Shown one piece after another: positions 31,436 through 43,257 of a DNA stretch of 64,000 bases. The first letter of the stretch is position 1. Each line of letters opens with the position of its first letter. The notes under the pieces are model-generated. The model made no database searches and had not been told where the DNA came from. It worked only from the letters and a program-made list of their open reading frames with translations. Where the stretch lies: contig JAKUHH010000290.1 in assembly GCA_022701365.1 (NCBI GenBank), positions 372,001 to 436,000 on the forward strand, written 5' to 3'. A program made the position numbers and the translations under genes. The DNA comes from Mycocentrospora acerina (lineage: Eukaryota; Ascomycota; Dothideomycetes; Pleosporales).

Positions 31436-34400
31436 TTAACTGTGATACTCATCCAACCAGCTGCGCAGGTCCCCGATCGTCGGATACTCGAGAAACAAGC
31501 TGCCGCCCACCACCACTCCGAGTTGCTCACGGAACTTCTCAGCAATAACCAGACTCATAAGTGAGTCAACACCTAGATTAGCAAAGCTAGCGTCATCTGT
31601 CAGGTCGGCCATGTCCAGTGCGGACTCTTCCGCGATTATGATCAAGGCTTTTGCAGTTGTGCTATCTGAATTGATGCTTTCGGGGTTCTCTTCTGTTTTG
31701 ATACCATTGATCTTTGGTTCGTGCACGGTCGGAAGAGGAGGAATGTTAGAAGATTGCCTTACGGATGGGACTGGTAGCGACACTGCCGGCACTGGTTTGG
31801 GTACTCCATAATGAGCGATTGAAGTAGAGGTAGCAGCAGCAGCAGCAGGGGGAGCATTGGAGTCATCCGGTGCAGAGAAGAACCGGCTTAGCAGAATACG
31901 TGGATATCTGCGAAACTTGATGCCACCAACCACACCGATAATGATATCGTTCTGGAGGATGTATACGTGGCCCAAGTAGACAGTAGGGTCTTCAGCAGTA
32001 GGGATCATCTTAACATAGGAGCGATATTTGGCACCCGCCACGAGCGGTTTCGCAAATCGCATGGAATCCCATCCTGGGGTAACACAGAAATTGGTCTTAG
32101 TGTCGATGGCGTCGCTCACATTAAGGACGAAGCCTGCCAGGTGCGCCACGCTGTCGATGAAGTAGGGTGGCACGGTCCACGAACCGCCCTTTTCGGTCGA
32201 GAGTGTCACTTCGGCATACGCCTCAAGATCGTTCAAGACAACTGACTGCATGCCCCGATATTTCTCATGATAGTCAACCAAGTTATTCGCAAAAAGCAGA
32301 TAAGCCATGTTGCGATTGAAGCGATTAGCAACACCTGATTCGGCTAGGCGTTCAAGCTGCTCGATACGGCTCTGCACCAAGTGTGTCAAGGGAGCCCACG
32401 AAGAAAGCCAATCTTTTCGAGAGCCGTAAACAAGAGTTGCAGTTGCAAAAGGCTCCTCGGCTACCATTCCGTTGGCATGTACATTATACCACGTCATTTG
32501 GGCCTGGTTGGAGTTGATGTCATCCGTGGACAGCGAAACTTGAATAACCTGAGATGTGTTCGGGTTACTATTTGCAACAAGGCCTTTCACAACCTCAAGA
32601 TTAGCGATGTCGATGCCGATTTCTTTTTGGCCGCTCGTAGGTAGAAGTTTCTCGTGCAAGTACTCGCCAAGTGTGTATGCGATGTCAGCATGGATAGACT
32701 ACAAGTTGAAAATTAGCCTCCAGTGCAGTCATAAAAACTAGCCACGAGAGAATTTGAAACTTACTGAAGTGACCACACCGCATCCATTCATCTTATGACC
32801 CCATGCCGCGGCTCGGAAATCTGGATGTGCTAGATCAGACTGCATTACGACGGTGCCAGCTGTTCCCGAAAATGTTTCTTCGATGATATGCTGCACAGTT
32901 GAGGTACTCAGACTTGATTTTTTTGTCAGTGGAACAGTACTAGCCGGGTTCAAGAGTGACTTTTCAGCGTCATAGAAGGTATTGCCTTTGGTTAAAGCCC
33001 AATCACCATTGTACTGTAACCAAAAAGTCTTATCGTTCCAAGCGTACGTTGGTAGATCAAGGAGTCGGAGAGACTTCTCAAATGGGCTGTGAAACTCGTT
33101 CCAACCAATATGCACGCCAGCACAATGCAAGGCCGCAAGACTAGTCGCTAAAGTGGCCCAATTGTCTTCGCCTCGGCGAAGAGACGCAACAGTGACGCCA
33201 GTTGGCGAAAGAGTCGACTTTACAAAACCAATGCAGACAGGGTGTGGCCCAATTTCGACCCAAACAGTATCATCGTCCAGAGTTCCAATCTTTTTAGCCG
33301 TCTGCAGAGCTGCCAAGAAGTTGACGGGCTCTCGTGTGGCTCGACGCATATAGCTGCCATTGACTGTCTTGTCGTCGAAAATGACCTTATTTAAAAGGGG
33401 AGAGATTACAGGCAGGTGTGGTGCTTGAAAGAGCACACCATTGTTGGCAATAGTCTCGAATTCGTCCAGGATGGGGTCCGTCTGAGCCGAGTGAAAGGCA
33501 AACGCAACATCAAGGCTGTAGCACTTGTAGCCGTCCGCTTCGAGAACAGGAATAAGGGTGTCAATATCTGATACTGGACCGCTGAGAACAGTCTCTTTTG
33601 GACCATTGATGCAAGCAAATTCGTAGGGGAGCTTTTTGGTACGAGTGCTCTCCTCTATCTGCTCGACGGATGCTCGTACGGCTAGCATCTTGTGGCTGCC
33701 CACTTGGCATTTAGCTTCGAGCATCTTCGCCCTTTGTCCGACGAGGAAGATGGCATCAGAAGCTGAAAGCACGCCGGCTACATGTAGCGCTGCGTACTCA
33801 CCCAAGCTATGACCAACTACAACATCGGGTCTCACACCCAAGGAGCCCCAGTACTTGGCCAATGCGATTTCCGTACACACAAGAGCAAGTTGTGTCATAA
33901 CAGGCGAGTGTTGGTGGTCACGGGTTTGAGCATAGCTGCCGTCCAGAACAGGAAGAAATGACGGGAACCCTTGACCCTGAGCGATGGCATCTAGCAGCAG
34001 TATTTGTGATCTAAAGTATGGCGACTGGTGGAACAGTTCCAAGTTGAACGACTTGTAGGAAGCACCCTGTCCTGTAAAAGCGAAAGCAATGGGAGGTGCG
34101 CCCGTGCTTGGGATGGGCTTGTGTTGCTCCGAGGACCCCAGGGCTGATACAAGCTGTCTCTTGACCTGGTCGACGGTGGAACAAGATACAGCCACACGGT
34201 AGTTGTGGTGGTAGCGACGCGCTGTAGTCGAGTACGCGAGATCTGCGAGAGATGTTTCAGGATTTTTGTCCAGATAGGCGATCATTCTTTCTAGGTTCCC
34301 TCTGTAAGAAGCCCTACTCTTGGCCGATATAGCAACAGCATGCGAGGTACGAGTATCCGTCCCAACCACCTTATGCTCAGGTGCTTCTTCGATGGCAATA

Positions 34401-37190
34401 GCCGTGTTTCCTCCTGCGGCACTGAAGTTGTTCACCATAGCAAGTCGCTTTTTCCCAGGTACACGAGGCCACTCTGTCTTTTCATAGGGTATGCGAACGT
34501 TTCGCTTGTCCAGGTCCTTAGGGAATTTAGGGTTGAGACTGTTTTTGATACCAACATGTGGTGGTATGGCATTCTTTTGCAGCATGAGAAGTACCTTGAC
34601 CAAGGCTGTAACGCCTGCCGCTGCTTCGCTATGACCTACGTTAGATTTGACCGCGCCAATATAAAGCGGGTTTTTAGCGCTTCGACGTTTGGACATGGGC
34701 GCGAAAACGTCCGTGACGGATTGGATCTCTTCTGCATCTCCTGCTTGTGTACCCGTCCCGTGCATCTCGACAAAACTGACATCAAGCGGGTTGATGGCTG
34801 CTCGATTTGTGACAAGTGTGCCTAGGTATGCTTGGTGACCTGCATGGGGGTGCGTTATAGAGACTGCCTCAGCCGAGTGATTTGTAGCTGCTGCAAGAAT
34901 GACGCCTAGTATGTTGTCATTGTCTGCTTCAGCATCTTCGAGACGCTTGAGGACAATAGAAGCAACAGCATCAGCACCTACGTATAGTTAGTTATGCAGT
35001 AAATATATTTAATGCTGCTGAATTAACAGAGCTACGCTAACGATGAAGATTTCAAGCAGAAGATGAAAATATAAATGAACTTACGGCAGTAGCCATCAGC
35101 TTCAGAGTCCCAAGTCTTACAAGCGTTTGGTGTTTTGGATAAGAAGTGACCATTGCTGAGTCCCGCAAACGCGTCTGGGTTCGTCAGTACATTAGTGCCC
35201 CCTGCGACAGCCATATCGATATCTCCAGCCCAGAGCGAGGTACAGGCGGTCTGAATGGTCGCCAGACTAGATGAACATGCTGTATCAATACTGTAGCTAG
35301 GCCCTGAGAATTTGAAAAAGTAGTTGATTCTGCCAGGTCCAAACGCGCGGCACCCCCCAGGAATGAAGTAGGTGCTAATTTCCTGAGCCGAATTCACTTC
35401 GCGGTAGTCGTCGCTAGCCTGGCCATAGTAGGTTCCAGTACGGTGCAGATCTGTTGCAGCGGTACGATTTGCGACATAACCGGCTCTTTCAAGCGCTTCA
35501 TAAGCCGTCACAAGGCCAAGTCGCTGCATAGGATCAGTCTGCTGTGCTTCGCGCGGCGACATGTTGAAAAAAGGCGCATCAAATAGCCCAGGCTCATCAA
35601 TGAAACAGCCATATGCTGTGTGCGACGTATTCATACGCTTTCCAGTGGGATCGTAATGCGACTCGACATCAAACCTGTCGGCCGGGATCTTGCGGTGCAC
35701 ATCTAGCCCGTTTTCTAGTAGTTGCCAGAATGACTCAGTGTCGGTAGCTCCGCCAGGCATCCTACAAGACATGCCCACAATTGCGATCTTGGACTGTAGA
35801 GGGTCTCTGTTTGTAGCATTCTTATCTGTGTCTTCTCCAGACGTATGCTTGCCATGGATCCAAGATCCGAGCTCCTGCATAGAGATGTCTAATTCCGGGA
35901 TTTTCTTCAAGGCTGCTGAGAGTTCGAGCATGGGAAGCGACATTCGAAAAACCACTACCTGCATACCTCCCTGTGGGTTCTCCTGTGCCTGTCGAGTCAC
36001 GCCTTGCACTACCTTATCCCATTGGATTGGCTGCGTCAGAATCTCGCGAATGACATGCTCGAACAAATCAGCGGCACCAGTCGCAGGGAAGGGTTTACCT
36101 GTGCTAGTTGAGTAGATCGGGAGATGAGGCTTAAACATGGCGTCAATACGTTCCATGGATTGTGTTCTACCAACTTGGCGCACGTTTTCCTCTGTATAAA
36201 TGTGTCCAGCATGGCAAAGACCGGAGTAAACAGGCAGAGCGATAGATTTTCGGTCACGGAAGAAATCGTCAATACTGAAAATGGCCTTTAGTCTGGCTGG
36301 AGGCCCGCTTATCGTGACAGAAGTTGCGCTGAAAGCACTGATGAAAATCTTGGCGGCTTCTGGGGTGCTCTGCAGATGGCGGACTTAAAGTCAGAACATA
36401 TTTCTCTATCGTGCTAATGGCTGAAGTACTCGCTTAGGGGTTGAATTTACTGACCTCTTTCTTGTGGATTGCGTCCAGCTGCTGTTGGACTTGGTCTGCC
36501 GAAACATTCGGGAGTACATAAGCCCATGAGTCCAAGGGAACAGTGTCGGTTAGATCGCGGTGCTGCAAATTTTGAGATACTTCATTGACCAGTATACCGA
36601 GACGAAAGGCTTGTCTCAGGACTTGGGCTCCGATAACTGCGAGATCTGCTATAGTATCGGCTAACGAGAGAGCGGGTGCAGCCAAGAGTCCGATTCCCAA
36701 ACCAGCGAGATATGTGTTTGCATCATTCCGACCAAACGCACTTGGCGAATCTTCATAGTAACTGGAGAGAAATCTCAGTTAGTTGAAAATCTCAAAAACC
36801 TGCCCAGCGATTTACTGATGACTCAGTCACGTACCCAATAAGTGTCCCCAGCTCAGCGATGCAGAGGAGAAGACCGTCGACAGATCCGCAAAGTGCGCCT
36901 TTGCGAAGATCGGTAAATTCCAAGAAGGTGAGTATAGTTTCAAAAGTGGGTATTAGTTGCCTGAGTTCTGTAGGTAATTGGTGTACTTCATCGCGAATGG
37001 CGAGCGTGCTCTCTTGCAAAAATCGCGCTAGAACGGGATGGCTTCTGCTTTTGCTGCGCCGATGCAATTCTCGGAAAATACTGGGCAAGTCTTCAAACAA
37101 AAATTCGTTACTAAAGTAAACGAGCTTGGTTTGGTCAAATTCAGGCTTGCTCTCGTGCCTCTCGCACATGGCTTGGTGATCTTTTGCCAT
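31436..37190 (-). CDS. mdpG: Non-reducing polyketide synthase SAT-KS-AT-PT-ACP (MdpG/ACAS type)
   Basis: Five exons: 37190-36835, 36761-36455, 36369-35085, 34977-32765 and 32698-31436; all phases close; 1807 aa. Domains: SAT (about 1-370, starting KLVYFSNEF), KS (about 414-840; active Cys586 in DTACSSS, HGTGT, and the VGHSEAAAG histidine), AT (Ser1040 in VVGHSLGEYAAL), PT (catalytic His1377 in GHKMNGCG, with the Asp of FIDSVAHLAGF near 1567), one ACP (Ser1766 in LGVDSLMSL), then stop. No thioesterase, methyltransferase or reductase domain follows. Architecture and length match group V NR-PKSs that build the octaketide atrochrysone carboxylic acid with a partner beta-lactamase-type thioesterase, present here at 18683-19639. 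It is the core enzyme of the cluster, transcribed divergently from the GMC oxidoreductase gene. Confidence 0.93.
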
Positions 37191-37630
37191 TGGTGCCTAT
37201 GCGAGGCAAAAAAAGAGATTGGACAACCGGGAGTTATTAATTCTGTATGGGCATGAAGAAATGATAATTGTGCATACTCAAGTGTATTTGAAGAAGAAGT
37301 GTATCGGTTAAGCTTAGAAATCAATTTATTGTTTCTGAGACGTTCACAATGAAGCATCGGACATCGACAACCCCGACTTTCTTACGGCCAAAACGGAATC
37401 GCTGTTCGGATGTCAACACCTTTCGGGGGCCGTTACCACTTTCCGAAACCTGCGGTCGAAGAGGATTAGCGATGCACAGATCAATGATTAATCATACATA
37501 TTCGCTTCGTTCCCAAATTCTCAAGTACACGGTTACACTATAGCCCGAAAAAGACGTCAAGCTTAGATTTAGATACGTCCAAGAGACAGTCACACTCATT
37601 CCACAAATCCAACGAGGCTTTTCCTCTTTT
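37191..37630. promoter_or_regulatory. Divergent PKS / GMC promoter with two AflR-like sites
   Basis: 440 bases. TCGGACATCGA (37357-37367) and TCGCTGTTCGG (37399-37409) both fit TCG-N5-CGR, 167-219 bases upstream of the PKS start and about 220-270 from the GMC start. This is where a pathway regulator would be expected to act on the core enzyme. Confidence 0.68.
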
Positions 37631-39834
37631 ATGATCAGGATGTCCATATCATCTTTATTTTTGCTTTTGTGTGGTCTTTCGTTCACCGAGGCCCTTGTAC
37701 TTCCTCGCCATGCATCCCAGGTTGCTGCTCGAGCTGTCAATTCATCCAGCTACGACTTTGTCATTGTTGGTGGGGGTGTATCTGGTCTAGTGCTAGCTGA
37801 TAGGCTTACAGAGGATTCCGGAGGTTCGTCTATTCACCGTGTGGGGGATTTAAAGATACAGATTGCTAAAATATCGCAGTCACTGTTCTCGTGATTGAAG
37901 GTGGCCCATTTGACCAAGGAGAAGATGGTGTCCTGGTACCTGGGAGCTGGAATCCAGTTCCTTACCTTTGGCGTGGTCTAGTCACAGAACCACTCACTGC
38001 ATTGAACAATCGTGCTGAGGGAGTTGTTGTTGCAAAAGTGGTGGGGGGAGGAAGCACCATCAACGCTATGAATCTTCTCAGGTGCGTTATAAGGAAATCC
38101 ACTTGCCGCATGAGCATGTCTCATTACTGGACTAAATTTATTTGTTAGAGGTACAACTGCCGACTATGCTGGCTGGGTGTCACTTGGAAACAAAGGATGG
38201 GGATGGGATGAGATGCTTCCGTATTTCAAAAAGGTAATTTCATCAGCCCCCAGAAGCGAATGAAGAAAGTAAACATGGAACAAGACTAACCGACATTTGG
38301 GTAATACTAGAGTGAGAATTTTACTGCTCCAGATGCAGCATTCGCTGCCGCGGCAAACATTTCATGGGATGACTCGATCCGAGGGCACGATGGACCAGTC
38401 CAGTATTCGTATCCAAACTATGCTTATCCTGGTCTTGGTCACTGGTGGAGTGCTGCTCTGTCAGTTGGTATGAAGCGCGTCCGCGATCCATCATCAGGAA
38501 TCAACCCAGGGATCTTTTGGACCCCGACAGTCCTTGATACAAAAACCCAGACCAGATGCGATGCCCGCGCTGCCCACTATGATCGCGTCATATCAGGCCG
38601 TCCTAATTATCACATCTTGACTGAGAACATGGTGGCCAAGATATTGTTTAATGGGACTCGAGCCATCGGAGTTGAATACCTCCCGAGCGCTGGAGGAAAG
38701 ACGTCAACTGTTTTTGCCTCAAAGGAGGTGATCCTCGCCGCTGGAGCATTACATACGCCACAAATCCTTCAATTGTCTGGTGTTGGGCCAAAGCGGGTAC
38801 TCAAATCGTTGGGGATCCGTGTCATTGCAGACCTTCCAGGTGTCGGAACCAATCTACAAGACCATGCATCGATTGCGGTGCAATATAACTGTAAGTAAAG
38901 TATTAGTCACACCTCCTTTCCTCTTAACTTGTGTAAGTAATGAACTCTGACCTGTTATTTGAAGCTTCCAAAATCATATCTCCCAATGCCAACTCGCTCT
39001 CGGTCAATGCTTCGTACAGTGCTGAGCAATGGGAGCTCTACAAAAATCACAAACCTAGTGCGTTTACCGTCGTCAGAAGTCTCGGTTCGACATTTGGAGC
39101 ACTAGCTCTTCCGGACATTACCAACTCTCAATCAACCATTGTTTCTGATGCTAAATCGAAGCCCGCTGCCGCCTACCTCCCCGCAGACACGGATTCCACT
39201 GTCATTGCAGGATACGAGTCGCAACGCAAGATCCTATTGAAGCAGTTGCAAAACCCAGACATGGCCGTTTCGGTCATGTCCTGGGACACGTACTCTTCGG
39301 TGACGGTGTCGCACGTGAAGCCATTCAGCCGTGGCAAGGTCACTATAAAATCGACTGACATTCTTGTAGAGCCCACAATTGACTACCGTACGGCCACGGA
39401 CCCAACTGACTTCGCTGTTATGACTGCTACCCTCCGCAAGCTTCGGCAATTGATGTCAGCACCCGATATGGCAGCATTGGGAACTGTCGAGGCAGCTCCG
39501 CTTGGCGTAAATGTAAAGAGCGACAATGATTTCCTAGCCGTTCTTCGAGCTTCCCTTAGTGTTTCAAGCGCCCATCAGTGCTGCACCGCGCCCATGATGC
39601 CGCTGAAGCTTGGTGGGGTAGTTGACTCTAAGCACAATGTTTACGGAGTTACTGGACTACGCGTCGTGGATGTTAGCACCTTCCCCATGGCGGTTTCAGG
39701 AGGCCCAACGGCAAATGTGTACGCCATCGCAGAAAAAGTAAGCCAGTCTGATCGACTTTGATTCAAAACAGAAGAGAAATACTAACTTGTGATAGATTGC
39801 CGATGATGTCAAGGATACTTACAAAACTAAATAA
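37631..39834 (+). CDS. Secreted-type GMC oxidoreductase (XptC-like)
   Basis: Six exons: 37631-37823, 37880-38081, 38149-38233, 38311-38890, 38938-39737 and 39796-39834. The junction at 38891-38937 is less certain; an acceptor at 38964 also keeps frame. The N-terminus has a signal peptide (SLFLLLCGLSFTEALVLP), then FVIVGGGVSGLVLADRL for FAD. GMC signatures follow: VVGGGSTINAMN and GALHTPQILQLSGVGP. Near the C-terminus AHQCCTAPM keeps the first catalytic His, but the second position reads VSGGPTANVYAIAEK, with Gly where His or Asn is usual. In A. nidulans a GMC enzyme (XptC) acts late in prenyl-xanthone formation; the prenyltransferase here supports a similar role. Divergent from the PKS gene. 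Confidence 0.82.
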
Positions 39835-40036
39835 GGGTGTATGGTTCGGAATAGTCTTCATAGTTCAAACAATCAATCAAAGAGTATTCAACTAGTTTCC
39901 GGCCTCATAAAAGGTTTTCAGTGATTTTGGATAACTGCCATAATGTAATTCGCCCCAAGATGATAACAAATATTGTGCAGCATCAATTATTCAATTGTAT
40001 AAAATTTCTTGCCATTACATATGTAGAAATGCCATT

Positions 40037-40680
40037 CTACGCCAATTCCTTCTCGCCATGCTCGAAGATCTTATCATGGTCATATTCAGACCAGCGAATA
40101 TCAGGCTCAACACCAGCAAACTTCCAAACACCATCCACCTTACGGTACCATATAGTGCTCTTGCCATGCGCGTGTCCCTTTACAGCAACTTCACTCAGGG
40201 CTTCATCCGCGTACTTCTGATGTGCTACGCGCATCTGATGATAACCTGTGATCTCGCTATCATTGACCTTCACCCACTTGGAGGCCCCGACAAAGTGCTG
40301 TGTCTTCAGGAGTGGGTTACCCAAAACATGTGGGTTGGACGCCATCGCGATGAACTCCTCAGCAGGGAGAGCCTCCCATAATTTGTTGATGAAAGCGCGG
40401 TAGTCGATCTAGTCAACATCACCGATATTATGTCAGATAGATTGTGCGCAAATTAGGGAACCGGTGAAGGATTAAGATTCACATACGCGTAGAGTTGGGG
40501 CTATGCATTTTTCAAGGCGGCTCCAGTCTTTACTGTCATAGCTTTCAGCCCATTCGAAGAGGGCTGCTTGACAGCCCAAGATTTCTGCAAGGCATCCGAT
40601 GTCAGCCCACCAGATATTATCACTGTGTTAGCGCAATAGAAAAGTGTAAATTTACCGTCAAATGATGGGTTCGTCGTCAT
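40037..40680 (-). CDS. Scytalone-dehydratase-like protein (MdpB type)
   Basis: Three exons: 40680-40656, 40584-40487 and 40408-40037; 164 aa, close to the 172 aa of scytalone dehydratase. The spliced start MTTNPSFDEILGCQAALFEW and FEWAESYDSKDW carry the Tyr/Asp pair. KTQHFVGA and RVAHQKY supply the two active-site histidine contexts, and the NTF2-like fold ends with WKFAGVEPDIRWSE. In the monodictyphenone pathway MdpB works with the reductase MdpC to remove a phenolic hydroxyl from emodin hydroquinone, giving the chrysophanol series. The matching MdpC-type reductase is the next gene on the same strand. Two AflR-like sites lie about 180-235 bases upstream. Confidence 0.85.
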
Positions 40681-41368
40681 TATGGATATTTGTGTTTGGT
40701 AGTATAAAATTAATACAGAATAATGGTTCAGTTTCAGTTTTAACAATTCTTCCTAGTTCAAGTGTAGGGAAATGTGGTATGTTAGCAACTTGCACAACCA
40801 GATACTATTCGGTCCGAACAAAACATACACCAATCTAAATTCCATTACACTAATGGGACTCGGGTCTCGGGATAGCTGCGGGCAATATCGGAACAGCTTT
40901 CACTCGGGTTCCGAATTAGCCTCAGGGCGTTACAGCTTACGCCAAGACGTAGGATCATGCAGAGCAATTAAGCTTCTACAACTTCGTTATGTGGGTGCTT
41001 GTCAGCTTACTATGCATCTCTAAACTTAATCAAAAGCTGGAATGTTTGTGGCTTTGCCTGTAGTGACGCAAAATACACTTCTTACTTGATAGCACCACAA
41101 ATTCTGTGAAGCTTTCCAAATGCACAAAATCTGCTTGTGATAGACTGACTGTTGACATTACATAAAATAGTCGAGATTGAGATCAGTCCAAAATGAAAAA
41201 ATGGCAGTGATAGGCTTGAATATGTCATGAGAGATGTTGACTTGACGGGCCAAAAGTTTGCTTTGCACGGTGCGCTTTCATTCTTTCTTACGACTAAACT
41301 ATGCAATGAGATACCACAATCTATCCATATGATAACAATAGGTAACATGAAGTGATTCTTTCAAACTA
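40681..41368. promoter_or_regulatory. Promoter of the dehydratase-like gene with two AflR-like sites
   Basis: 688 bases. TCGGGTCTCGG (40860-40870, direct type) and TCGGGTTCCGA (40904-40914, inverted type) are both exact. The rest is the 3' flank of the SDR gene. Confidence 0.68.
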
Positions 41369-42349
41369 CTACGCTGCACCGCCATCAAGGGTGATGATCT
41401 TGCCATTGACCCACTCGCCCTCTTTGCTAGCCAGGAAGCACACTACGCGCGCGATGTCAACCGGGAATCCATTTCTTGTTAATGGCGAAGCGTGGGCTGC
41501 CATCTGTTTGCATCAATTGTAATTAGTTAAGATTCTTTGTGATTAAACCCAACGTCTTCGGCTATGTTGAAGAAGAGAGTGAGACCTACCTGCTGGCGCT
41601 CTTCCGCAGTGTACTTCTCTCCGTTGGGCATGTAATGTTGCGAAACATCGTGGAACATATCCGTCACGGTGCCTCCAGGTGCAACTGCATTGACGGTGAT
41701 TTTCTTATCGCCGCAGTCCTTGGAGAAGACGCGCACAAACGAGTCAATTGCACCCTTAGAACCCGAGTACAGCGAGTGCTTGGGGACGGTAAAGTCCTTG
41801 GCTGTGTTGGAAGACATGAGAATAATGCGGCCATTGTTATTTAGGTGGCGGTATGCCTCACGGGCCACGAAGAACTGGCCACGCGTGTTGATGGCAAAGA
41901 CGCGATCAAATTCCTCCTGTTAGATGGTAAATTAGCATTGCACATATGCGTCTCGGTGTTTTCATTTCGACTTTATGATTTGAACAAGCGAGCAGGGTTG
42001 GAATTACCTCTGTGACCTCACCTAGATGCCCAAAGCTAACGACACCAGCATTGCTACACACGATGTCGAGTCCGCCAAAGTGTTTGACCGCATCATCCAT
42101 CAGCTTAGCCGTCTCGGGAACATTCCTGATATCAGCCTGGAGAGCGATAGCGTCAGAGCCTAGGCTCTTGATCTGTGCGACAACCTTCTCAGCCGATTCT
42201 TTGGAGTGAGCGTAGTTGACGACGACTTTGGCACCACAGCGACCAAGTTCGACCGCCATAGCCGCGCCAATCCCCCTTCCTGAACCAGTGACAAGTGCGA
42301 CCTTGCCATCGAGGCGGTAAGGAATGTATGGAGTCTCCGAGGCAGTCAT
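41369..42349 (-). CDS. Naphthol-reductase-type SDR (MdpC/versicolorin reductase-like)
   Basis: Three exons: 42349-42008, 41916-41590 and 41503-41369; 267 aa. The cofactor motif TGSGRGIG, CSNAG, the catalytic Ser region ILMSSNTAKDF and the Tyr/Lys of LYSGSKGAIDSF are all present, as is the C-terminal GKIITLDGG. This is the 1,3,6,8-tetrahydroxynaphthalene/versicolorin/emodin reductase group. MdpC reduces emodin hydroquinone before dehydration and loss of a hydroxyl by MdpB; the MdpB-like gene is next door on the same strand. An AflR-like site is about 174 bases upstream of the ATG. Confidence 0.87.
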
Positions 42350-43257
42350 GATGGCTTAAACAATTGATGAAGTGATGGGTATTCGCCGCGGGAAGTAATT
42401 GCAGAGATGGATGCTGATTCAATTTACTTCGACTGGTGTCCACGAAAGCACTCAATTATAGAAATTCTCTGGCCGCCGGTAGTAGCTCTAACATACGGGT
42501 TCCTACTTAGGACTGCGATCATTCGGACATCGGGTTCCACAGACGGTCATCAGTACAAAAAAAAGCCCTCGGAGGTGGACCATTTCTGGTCCCTACTCGT
42601 CATAGCTTTCGCGAATCTGTCCGGACCTCTGCAATCCCGTTGTATTACATGGAGACAACGGGGATGTATTTTGAAATCTTAATTTATCGTGTTCAATGTT
42701 CATTTTTCGACTAAATCCTTGCATGTTAGGCAGGATTCACAGATGAGAGGAGTTGACTACGTTGATGACACTGTGACTGAGAACTACTGACTAACCATAT
42801 TGATTGCATAGTCGACATGTCCTTTTGTATGAGTCATTCTTTAGTGGATTGAACATCAGTTTAGTTGTGTCAACAAGTGTTGAAAATGATAGATAAATGT
42901 GTTGTACTAATTTACAAATGCCCGACCAATTGATGCTTTTTTCCCAAGCGCGAACTTGTGCAATAATTGTAACGGGCGAAGAGTCGTATGGACTGGCAAG
43001 GGGTACGGCGGTAGGCGGGTGAATTAGAGTCTGATCGACAAGGACTCTTGCATCCATTGGTGTCAACCCAACCGTCGGGATCATAGCGGGGACATGTGCA
43101 TCATGCGTACAGTGCCCGTTCTGTACTCTTGTATCCCAATCCAATCTAATATTGACGTCTGCATATCGAGTTTGAGGAAGGTGATTTCGGACCATGCCGG
43201 CAAGGACAGGTTATAACAAGACTCGAAGGACCGCCGTTGAATTTTTTCTATTCTGTT
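42350..43257. promoter_or_regulatory. Promoter of the SDR gene and 3' flank of the aflR-like gene
   Basis: 908 bases. TCGGACATCGG at 42523-42533 matches TCG-N5-CGG. A 134-codon open frame on the minus strand (42791-43195) has no family resemblance that I recognise and is not called as a gene. Confidence 0.6.

Noticed and set aside
42791..43195. 134-codon minus-strand open frame between the MdpC-like and AflR-like genes
   Set aside because: No recognisable motif, no introns or leader evidence; left as an unassigned open frame.
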